Shown here piece by piece: positions 57,999-64,000 of a stretch of DNA of 64,000 nucleotides (the stretch's first letter is position 1; every line of letters begins with the position of its first letter). The translations under genes were made by a program, and so were the position numbers. The stretch is from assembly GCF_024746815.1 (NCBI RefSeq), contig NZ_CP080525.1:1488001-1552000 (forward strand). The letters run 5' to 3'. The notes beneath the pieces are model-generated. The model ran no database searches and was not told where the DNA came from. It was given only the letters and a program-made list of their open reading frames with translations. This DNA is from Mesorhizobium sp. AR07. Lineage in GTDB: Bacteria; Pseudomonadota; Alphaproteobacteria; Rhizobiales; Rhizobiaceae.

Positions 57999-58739
57999 CT
58001 ACCACCCGCAAGCCTTGAGAAACCGACCCACCGTGCCGGCCATGCCATACTCCAACGCGTCGGCTGTCAACCCATGTCCGATCGACACTTCGGCCAATGC
58101 GGGAATGCGCTTTGCCAGGTCAGGTAGATTGCTGACCACCAGATCGTGCCCGGCATTGACCTGAAGGCCGGCGGCAAAGGCAGCGTCGGCGGTTTTTCCT
58201 AGTCTTTCCAGCTCCTTGGCCGCTCTGGCGGGATCGGAATGATAGCTGCCGTAAGGACCGGTATAGAGTTCGATGCGGTCGGCGCCGGTGTCGCGCGCGG
58301 CCGTCACACCCTGCGGGTCCGGATCGGAAAACAGCGACACGCGCAAGCCCCCCTTCCTCAGACGCTTGACGATCGGTGTCAGGAACGCGGCCTCGGCGGC
58401 AAAGTTCCAGCCATGGTCTGAGGTCGCCTGCGCCGGATCGTCCGGCACCAGCGTCACCTGCTCCGGCTGATGCTTTTCCACAAGCACCAGGAAATCCTCG
58501 GTCGGATAGCCCTCGATGTTGAATTCCGCGTTCGGAAACTCGTCGTCGATCAGCGACCGGATCTCAGGCAGGTCGGAGTGTCTCGTGTGCCGCTCGTCGG
58601 GGCGCGGATGCACCGTCAGCCCATGCGCGCCGGCTGCCAGCGCGATACGGCCGAGGCCGGTCACGCTCGGCCACGGCAGGTCGCGCCGGTTGCGCAGCAT
58701 GGCGATGGCATTGAGATTGACGGAGAGCTTTGCGGGCAT
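57999..58739 (-). CDS. pdxJ: PdxJ family pyridoxine 5-phosphate synthase (divergent)
   Basis: A 246-residue TIM-barrel enzyme that condenses deoxyxylulose phosphate with aminoacetone phosphate. The conserved [35 protein letters not shown] and VNAGHDL motifs carry the catalytic histidines and glutamates. However the N-terminal NxDHIAxLR motif of E. coli PdxJ reads [11 protein letters not shown], so the usual Asp-His pair is replaced by Asn-Ala. The start at 58739 ([10 protein letters not shown]) is chosen over one 11 codons upstream. Confidence 0.88.
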   Translation of the reverse strand: MPAKLSVNLNAIAMLRNRRDLPWPSVTGLGRIALAAGAHGLTVHPRPDERHTRHSDLPEIRSLIDDEFPNAEFNIEGYPTEDFLVLVEKHQPEQVTLVPDDPAQATSDHGWNFAAEAAFLTPIVKRLRKGGLRVSLFSDPDPQGVTAARDTGADRIELYTGPYGSYHSDPARAAKELERLGKTADAAFAAGLQVNAGHDLVVSNLPDLAKRIPALAEVSIGHGLTADALEYGMAGTVGRFLKACGW

Positions 58740-58851
58740 GCGGACGGCCTCGGAAATCATTCGACGCGCCACCTATAATGCCTTTGGCGGGAACAGACAG
58801 GGGTTTCGGGTGTTCCAGTCATGGTGAACGAGTCCGGGAAAGGAAGTGCTC

Positions 58852-59256
58852 ATGAATTTTCTCGATTCCGTGCCGGCGATCCGTCGTCTCGAGACCAGCC
58901 GTGACGACCTTCTCGCCATCGACATCGTCGGGCACATCTCTGCCGCCGACGGCGAAAACCTTTTCGGGTTGATGGAGGCGGCCTATGCTCTTCACCAGCG
59001 CATCGATGTGCTGGTGCGCCTTGTCGACCATGATGGCGTCGACTGGGCCGAGATCGCCAACGAGACCCTGAAGCAGGGCACCACCCATGCCTTGGAGCAT
59101 GTTGGCCGTTGCGCGGCGATCGGCGAGCCGGACTGGGCCGCGGACGCGCGACGCACTCTGCCGGCTTCGCCAGCAATCGAATTCAGACATTTCAAGATCG
59201 AGGACGAAGCCGCTGCTTGGCAATGGCTCGGCGCCCAGCCGACCGAAGAGCAATAG
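58852..59256 (+). CDS. SpoIIAA-like (STAS-related) protein
   Basis: A 134-residue protein of the SpoIIAA-like family. LAIDIVGHISAADGENLFGLMEAA and HQRIDVLVRLVDHDGVDW are characteristic; the family shares the STAS/CRAL-TRIO-like fold and its role in proteobacteria is unknown. An AAGGAA ribosome site lies 6 nt before the ATG at 58852. The stop codon lies in the first copy of a 19-bp tandem duplication. Confidence 0.8.
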   Translation: MNFLDSVPAIRRLETSRDDLLAIDIVGHISAADGENLFGLMEAAYALHQRIDVLVRLVDHDGVDWAEIANETLKQGTTHALEHVGRCAAIGEPDWAADARRTLPASPAIEFRHFKIEDEAAAWQWLGAQPTEEQ

Positions 59257-59285
59257 CTACCTGGCGGAGCAATAGCTACCTGACG
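59248..59285. repeat. 19-bp tandem duplication at convergent gene ends
   Basis: GAGCAATAGCTACCTGGCG (59248-59266) is followed directly by a second copy with one substitution (59267-59285). The first copy carries the stop of the SpoIIAA-like gene; the second carries the stop of the convergent helicase gene. Confidence 0.9.
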
Positions 59286-60403
59286 ATCGTCAGCCGCTCG
59301 GCCGCCCGTGTGATGGCGGTGTAGAGCCAGCGTTGGCGGGTTTCCTTGAAGGCCCAGCTCTCGTCGAACAGCACGATCTCGTTCCACTGCGAGCCCTGTG
59401 CCTTGTGCACGGTCAGCGCGTAGCCATAGTCGAAATCGTCGAAACGCTTTTTCTGCTGCCAGGGGATGTCGGCATCTGGATCCTCGAAGGCCGCCTTGAG
59501 CAGCTTGATCTTGGCGACGCCGCGATCCGGATCGTCCTCTTCCGGTGAAACCAGCAGATTGATGCCGGGCTTCACCGTCTCGCGTGACGAGGTCATCACC
59601 TTCCACAGCGAGCCGTTGAGCAGACCCTTGGCCGGATCGTTGCGCAGGCAGACAAGCTTGTCGCCGGCCTGCGGATAGTCGGCATTGAAGCCCTTGAGCT
59701 CACGCAGGCGCTGGTTGTAGCGCCGCCGCGTGCGGTTGGTGCCGACCAGCACCTGGTCGGCCTTCAGCACTAATTCCTGGGTAACGTCTTCCTTGCCGAT
59801 CACCTGTGCGGTGCCATAGTCGCCGCGCATGAATTCGCGCCCCTCGCGCACATCGAGCGCCAGCCGCAGGATAGGATTGTCGCGCGCCTGCCGGTGGATC
59901 TCGGTGAGCAGGAAATCCGGCTCGTGGTCGGTGAAGAAACCGCCGCCGGAAATCGGCGGCAACTGGCCGGGGTCGCCAAGCACCAGGATCGGCGTGCCGA
60001 AGCTCATCAGGTCGCGGCCAAGCTGCTCGTCGACCATCGAGCATTCGTCAATGACGACCAGTTTCGCCCGCGAGATCGGGCTCTGGCGGTTGAGCGAAAA
60101 GGTCGGCGACATCGAGGTCTTGCCGGTGACCTCGTCCGATACCGATTCCTCGCCCTTGGGCCGGTAGATCAGCGAATGGATGGTGCGCGCGTTGACAGCG
60201 CCCTTCGAACGCAGCACCTGCGCCGCCTTGCCGGTGAAGGCGGCGAACTGCACCTGACCGTCGACATGCTCGGCGAAATAGCGCGCCAACGTCGTCTTGC
60301 CGGTGCCGGCATAGCCGAACAGCCGGAACAGGTGCGGCTTTCCGGTCTTGAGCCATTGGGCGACCGCCTTCAGTGCTTCGTCCTGCTGCGGTGAAAATTC
60401 CAT
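59276..60403 (-). CDS. RecD-like ATP-dependent DNA helicase (AAA/UvrD-C family)
   Basis: A 375-residue superfamily 1B helicase. Walker A is GYAGTGKTT, Walker B is VVIDECSMVDE, and motif III LVLGDPGQLPPI is clear. The UvrD-like C-terminus holds DYGYALTVHKAQGSQW (motif V) and LYTAITRAAERL (motif VI). It is short compared with RecD2 and lacks N-terminal extensions. It is close to the Dda/Pif1-like helicases of phages and bacteria. The ATG at 60403 (MEFSPQQDEAL) is preferred to an in-frame start 49 codons upstream. Confidence 0.88.
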   Translation of the reverse strand: MEFSPQQDEALKAVAQWLKTGKPHLFRLFGYAGTGKTTLARYFAEHVDGQVQFAAFTGKAAQVLRSKGAVNARTIHSLIYRPKGEESVSDEVTGKTSMSPTFSLNRQSPISRAKLVVIDECSMVDEQLGRDLMSFGTPILVLGDPGQLPPISGGGFFTDHEPDFLLTEIHRQARDNPILRLALDVREGREFMRGDYGTAQVIGKEDVTQELVLKADQVLVGTNRTRRRYNQRLRELKGFNADYPQAGDKLVCLRNDPAKGLLNGSLWKVMTSSRETVKPGINLLVSPEEDDPDRGVAKIKLLKAAFEDPDADIPWQQKKRFDDFDYGYALTVHKAQGSQWNEIVLFDESWAFKETRQRWLYTAITRAAERLTIVR

Positions 60404-60459
60404 CTGATCGTGTGAGCGGATTCGCGAGGCGAACGCAAGCGTTCGGTTGATTCCTACTG

Positions 60460-61389
60460 TCAGCCGGTGGCAATGAGGGATGTGCCCGCAAAGGCGAGCA
60501 CCGCCCCTGCCCATGCCGGCGCCGATGGTCTGTAGCCCGTGCGCAGCCACACCATCGGCAGCACCAGCACCGGCGACAGTGAGGACAATGTCGAAACGAT
60601 GCCGACCTGTCCGCTCGCCAACGCAGCCATTAACAGCGACATGCCCATGCCTGTGCCGATCAGGGCGCCGCAGATGCCGATCGTGAGCGTCCTTGCCGAT
60701 GGCCTGGGGCGCTTGCTGACGGCAGGCAAAGGAACGAGCACCAGCAGCAGGAACAACACGGCTGATACGCCGGTTCGAATCGACATCGCCGTGAAAGGAT
60801 TGACGCCCGACGCCATCACAGGGCGTGCCACCAACGCGCCGGCCGCCTGCCCGAGCGCCGCGATCAGACCGAAGGCAAGACCGACAAGCAGGGTCATCTG
60901 TTTTGCTGGCAGCACTGGCGTTTCTATGGGCGGTGTCGGGAAGATGCCTTCCGGCTGAGCCTTGGCGGGACGTCCAAACAGGATGGCCAGAACAATGCCA
61001 CCGATAACCAGCGCCACGCCGGCCAGTTTGATATGGCTAACAGTCTCTCCCAGAAACAAATAGCCCATGACCAGGGCAAAGGGTGACGTCAGCGAGAACA
61101 CCAGCAACGCCAGACGCGGCCCAAGCGCGAATATCGACGAGATATAGGCCGTCGACGCGATAAAGATTCCGAACACGCCGGAGGCTGCAAGGTAAGCCAT
61201 CTGCCAAGGCAAGAGGCCCGCCCAACCACCCAGCACCGTTGCGCCGATGGCTGTCGCCACGGTCACCGCTGCCGTTTGCAGCCGGGTCAAGGTCAACGCG
61301 TCGATGCGGCCGATCAGTTCACCGGCGAGCATTCCACTGGTGGCTATGCACAATGCCGCGCCGATCGAGAGAATTTCCGACAGATACAT
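60460..61389 (-). CDS. EamA/DMT superfamily transporter
   Basis: A 309-residue protein with ten predicted membrane helices in two EamA repeats (residues about 5-140 and 165-305), separated by a cytoplasmic loop PAKAQPEGIFPTPPIETP. Motifs such as SIFALGPRLALLVFSLTSPF and YLFLGETVS support the drug/metabolite transporter family. Substrate unknown. It lies downstream of the nitrile hydratase genes on the same strand (39 bp gap), so it may be co-transcribed with them. Confidence 0.88.
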   Translation of the reverse strand: MYLSEILSIGAALCIATSGMLAGELIGRIDALTLTRLQTAAVTVATAIGATVLGGWAGLLPWQMAYLAASGVFGIFIASTAYISSIFALGPRLALLVFSLTSPFALVMGYLFLGETVSHIKLAGVALVIGGIVLAILFGRPAKAQPEGIFPTPPIETPVLPAKQMTLLVGLAFGLIAALGQAAGALVARPVMASGVNPFTAMSIRTGVSAVLFLLLVLVPLPAVSKRPRPSARTLTIGICGALIGTGMGMSLLMAALASGQVGIVSTLSSLSPVLVLPMVWLRTGYRPSAPAWAGAVLAFAGTSLIATG

Positions 61390-61427
61390 TCATTCTCTCA
61401 TTGTGACGGACGGCGGAAGTCATTGCC

Positions 61428-61817
61428 TCACCTGACGGATTCGAATTCCGGATCGTTCTCCAGCAGGATCGGCTTGCCGTGCGGCGTCGCATGCGCGGCG
61501 CGCTCCCAGGCTTCAGCCATCGCGTCGACATCCGCCTTGGCGGCGAACCCCTTGGACGCAAGCAGGCCTTCCAGCGCCGCCAGCCAATGCTCGTAATAGT
61601 CATGGCCGTCGGCCGCAGCGCTGGGCTTCTTCACCTGCGCCGACAGCGCTTGCGCCCACTCAGCCCACGAGAACAGGCCCTTGTCGTGCAGCGCCACCGT
61701 CATCGCGAAGGCTTCGGCCTGCCACGGCTCGGCGAAGACCGGCGCATCGACGCCCTCCGGCGAGTCGGCGGTGGGCCCGTTTGCCTCACGCCGGCTCAAG
61801 ATAGCTCTCCCAAGCAT
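61428..61817 (-). CDS. Nitrile hydratase accessory (activator) protein
   Basis: A 129-residue protein related to the N-terminal half of the nitrile hydratase beta subunit, as is known for the P14K/NhlE-type activators. It shows FAEPWQAEAFAMTVALHDKGLF, split as PWQAEAFAMTVALHDKGLF, and YYEHWLAALEGLL. These proteins exchange cobalt into the alpha subunit. The ATG at 61817 overlaps nthB by 32 bp. A TTG at 61799 with GGGAG 7 nt upstream is an alternative start that overlaps by only 14 bp. Confidence 0.87.
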   Translation of the reverse strand: MLGRAILSRREANGPTADSPEGVDAPVFAEPWQAEAFAMTVALHDKGLFSWAEWAQALSAQVKKPSAAADGHDYYEHWLAALEGLLASKGFAAKADVDAMAEAWERAAHATPHGKPILLENDPEFESVR

Positions 61818-62445
61818 CGATCGACACGCTTAGCGTCGGATCGGCGCCCTCGCCCCAGATTTCAGGCCCTTCGAAAACCACGGTGTAGACCCATTGCGGG
61901 TTTTCGCCCTGGCCATGCGCATTGCTGTCGGGAAACACGAAGCCGTCGCGCACCGCCTCGATCGTTCCGCGCTTGCCGCGTGCGTAGCGCGGCAGCCGCG
62001 TGTGGCCGGTCGGGTTGAAGTTCTTGGTCCGCACGGGATCGCCGGCCTTGAACCGCGCCGGTTGCGCCACCGGTCGGTTGCAAGGTCCGCCCTTGGCCAG
62101 CACATCAGGCACGTTTTCCGCCTTCAGCACCCGTTTGGGTATCGCTGTCGGATCGACCGCCGTGCCTGCCTTGAGATCGCGCCCGCTGACAAAGCCATGG
62201 CGCTTGAGCAGGATCTCCAGCGCCTTGATCCAGATCTCGTAGTAGCTGGAGGCATAATAATCGGCGGGATGCAGCGATTCCCGTGCACGCCGGCTCTCAT
62301 CGATGTTCCACGCCCCCATTGCGCCGGCGCACAGCGTGACGCCGAGCGCCCGCCTTTCCCACGCGGCATGGAAATACGGCTCGTCCACTTCGGGAGCCAC
62401 GGGGCCGAAGCCCATCTGCCCACCGAGGTCCTGCGGCCCGTTCAT
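61786..62445 (-). CDS. nthB: Nitrile hydratase subunit beta
   Basis: A 219-residue subunit. It begins [16 protein letters not shown], the classical start of the family, and contains [39 protein letters not shown] and [21 protein letters not shown]. It forms the heterodimer with the alpha subunit and shapes the substrate channel. The start overlaps the nthA stop (ATGA). Confidence 0.95.
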   Translation of the reverse strand: MNGPQDLGGQMGFGPVAPEVDEPYFHAAWERRALGVTLCAGAMGAWNIDESRRARESLHPADYYASSYYEIWIKALEILLKRHGFVSGRDLKAGTAVDPTAIPKRVLKAENVPDVLAKGGPCNRPVAQPARFKAGDPVRTKNFNPTGHTRLPRYARGKRGTIEAVRDGFVFPDSNAHGQGENPQWVYTVVFEGPEIWGEGADPTLSVSIDAWESYLEPA

Positions 62446-63047
62446 GCCGGCTGCCTCGCCAGTCCGGTGCCGATCATCGCGTCGCGGCTGACCAGGTCGG
62501 CCAGCCGTTCCTCGCTCCAGCCACCGGTGCCATCGGGCCGCATCGGCACGACGAGATAGCGCAGTTCGGCGGTCGAATCCCAGACACGGATCTTCTTGGT
62601 CGTCGGCAGCGTCAGCCCGAACTCTTCCAGCACCCCGCGCGGATCGATGACCGCGCGCGAACGATAGGGAGGCGCCTTGTACCAGACCGGCGGCAGGCCG
62701 AGCACCGACCACGGATAGCAGGAGCACAGCGTGCAGACGACGAGGTTGTGCGTCTCATCGGTGTTGAACACCGCCTGCATGTGCTCGCCCTGACGGCCAG
62801 TGTAGCCGAGCGAGCCGATCGCCGCCGTCGCATCGCACTTCAGCCACTCGGCGAATGCCGGATCCGCCCAGGCCTTGGCTACCACCCTGGCGCCGTTGCG
62901 CGGGCCGATCCTGGTCTCATAGGTGTCGACGATGACGTCGATAGCGGCCGGATCGATCAGCCCCTTGCGGGTCAGGATCGTCTCAAGCGCGCGCACCCGT
63001 GCGGCAAAAGGATCGAGTTCATTGTCGTGGTCATGATCATGTGACAT
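62442..63047 (-). CDS. nthA: Nitrile hydratase subunit alpha, cobalt type
   Basis: A 201-residue subunit that holds the metal. The metal-site motif [10 protein letters not shown] has Cys105, Cys108, Ser109 and Cys110; threonine after the first cysteine is the signature of cobalt enzymes (iron enzymes have serine). Cys108 and Cys110 are the residues normally oxidised to sulphinate/sulphenate. The N-terminus is His/Asp-rich ([10 protein letters not shown]). It converts nitriles to amides; no amidase gene is visible in the window. First gene of the nthA-nthB-activator operon. Confidence 0.96.
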   Translation of the reverse strand: MSHDHDHDNELDPFAARVRALETILTRKGLIDPAAIDVIVDTYETRIGPRNGARVVAKAWADPAFAEWLKCDATAAIGSLGYTGRQGEHMQAVFNTDETHNLVVCTLCSCYPWSVLGLPPVWYKAPPYRSRAVIDPRGVLEEFGLTLPTTKKIRVWDSTAELRYLVVPMRPDGTGGWSEERLADLVSRDAMIGTGLARQPA

Positions 63048-63120
63048 GGCGGCAAAGTACGTTTCCGGTCATGCCGCCGCAAGCACGACGGCTTGGGCCA
63101 GATCTTCTCGACCTCGATTT

Positions 63121-64000
63121 CTATTCGGCCGCCGCTTTCTGCGGCTCGAGCTGCTGCTCCTCGTCGACATCGAACAGCGATGGCTGCGTGACAGGCTCCT
63201 CCCGGATTTCCTCGCCCTTGCGCTTCTGCCATAGCCCGAGCAGCCAGCCGGAAAAATTCTCCATGTAGACATAGATCACCGGTGTGACGAACAGCGTCAG
63301 CGCCTGCGATGCGACGAGACCGCCGACCACCGCCACGCCGAGCGGCTGGCGCAGTTCGGCACTGGCGCCGGTGCCGAGCGCGATCGGGATCGTGCCCATC
63401 AGCGCCGCCAGCGTGGTCATCATGATCGGCCTGAAACGCATGATGCAGGCCTTGTGGATGGACTCGACCGGCGACATGCCTTCTCGTCGCAATTCGAGCG
63501 CGACGTCGATCATCATGATGCCGTTCTTCTTGACGATGCCGATCAGCATCAGGATGCCGATAACGGCAATGACCGACAGGTCCATTCCGGCCAGCCGCAA
63601 GGCGACCAGAGCGCCCAGCACCGCCGACGGCAGGCCGGTCAGGATGGTCAGCGGATGGATGAAGCTCTCGTAGAGGATGCCGAGCACGATATAGATGGTG
63701 AGGATGGCACCGCCGATAAGCAGGCCCTGGTTGGCAAGTGAATCCTGGAAGGTCTTGGCCGTGCCGGCGAAGGTGGTCGAGATCGCCGTCGGCATGCCGA
63801 TCTGCTCTTTCAGCGCGTTGATGCGGGTCACGCTGTCGCCGAGCGCCACGCCTTGCGGCAAATTGTAGGAGATCGTCACGGCCGGAAGCTGGCCGAGCTG
63901 ATTGACGGTCAAGGCGCCTGCGGTGCGATCGACGCGGGCAAAGGCGCCAAGCGGCACCAGGCTGCCGCTGGCGGTCCTGACCTGGATGGCCAGCATGCGC
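63121..64000 (-). CDS. RND efflux pump inner-membrane protein, C-terminal part (cut by window edge)
   Basis: About 293 C-terminal residues of an HAE-1/AcrB-type permease; the start lies beyond the window. Visible parts are the last docking/porter segment (FARVDRTAGALTVNQLGQLPAV) and the C-terminal membrane bundle with GILMLIGIVKKNGIMMID, RFRPIMMTTLAALMGTIPIALG and PLGVAVVGGLVASQALTLFVTP, each split at helix ends. The tail REEPVTQPSLFDVDEEQQLEP is acidic. It ends 73 bp upstream of the nthA start region on the same strand. Confidence 0.93.
   Translation of the reverse strand, partial: RMLAIQVRTASGSLVPLGAFARVDRTAGALTVNQLGQLPAVTISYNLPQGVALGDSVTRINALKEQIGMPTAISTTFAGTAKTFQDSLANQGLLIGGAILTIYIVLGILYESFIHPLTILTGLPSAVLGALVALRLAGMDLSVIAVIGILMLIGIVKKNGIMMIDVALELRREGMSPVESIHKACIMRFRPIMMTTLAALMGTIPIALGTGASAELRQPLGVAVVGGLVASQALTLFVTPVIYVYMENFSGWLLGLWQKRKGEEIREEPVTQPSLFDVDEEQQLEPQKAAAE

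Overview
The window looks like chromosomal DNA of a high-GC alphaproteobacterium of the order Rhizobiales, most likely Mesorhizobium or a close relative. The evidence is the gene order of the 14-subunit complex I operon (nuoABCDEF, an extra rhizobial gene, nuoGHIJKLMN, birA, RNase J, methylmalonyl-CoA epimerase, DUF1467), the Paracoccus/Rhizobium-type aerobic cobalamin cluster, BA14K and DUF1636 proteins, and several dispersed palindromic repeats of rhizobial type. The species assignment is inference; no rRNA gene is present.

Layout. 1-725: the tail of an unknown gene, then an intergenic region with a well-formed small-RNA gene (promoter, about 150 nt, Rho-independent terminator) that by position resembles the alpha-rhizobial sRNA family alpha-r9. 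726-19881 (minus strand): complex I operon followed by birA, rnj, mce and a DUF1467 gene. Both NuoE and the extra gene between nuoF and nuoG end in the same helix-hairpin-helix-like module. 20269-21468: a YcaQ-type DNA glycosylase. 21476-37656: a cobalamin cluster under a sigma-70 promoter and a complete cobalamin riboswitch: DUF1636, cobW, cobN, cobG, cobH, cobI, cobJ, (cobK on the opposite strand), cobL, cobE, cobM, cobA, cobB, cobV(cobS), cobU(cobT). Most genes overlap by ATGA or GTGA and are probably translationally coupled. cobF and the cobST chelatase subunits are not in the window. 37727-37862: tRNA-Lys(CTT) with its promoter.

37909-49207: accessory and housekeeping genes: a PhzF-like isomerase, a MacAB-type efflux operon, NUDIX and endonuclease/exonuclease/phosphatase enzymes, a BA14K protein, ilvC, a TetR regulator divergent from a DUF1772 gene with a palindromic operator between them, and a MarR regulator divergent from a Rieske/glutathione S-transferase pair with two strong palindromic operators. 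49247-53342: a CHAT protease and a secreted TPR protein that look like one gene split by a frameshift, then an FAD monooxygenase whose reading frame has no ATG/GTG/TTG start upstream of its dinucleotide-binding motif. 53424-54852: a divergent HxlR regulator/QorB-like pair. 54894-64000: an NAD-dependent reductase, Kup, a divergent PdxJ, a SpoIIAA-like protein, a RecD-like helicase, an EamA transporter, a cobalt-type nitrile hydratase operon (nthA, nthB, accessory protein) and the C-terminal part of an RND efflux pump cut by the window edge.

The most unusual observation is a pair of related palindromic elements, each with 49-bp perfect inverted arms, lying in frame inside the coding regions of two adjacent essential-pathway genes, cobN and cobG. 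They add about 54 and 64 residues to the proteins. Other repeat families lie upstream of cobL, at the cobV start, after a small membrane-protein gene and between rnj and mce. I did not find a convincing new multi-gene defence or metabolic system.
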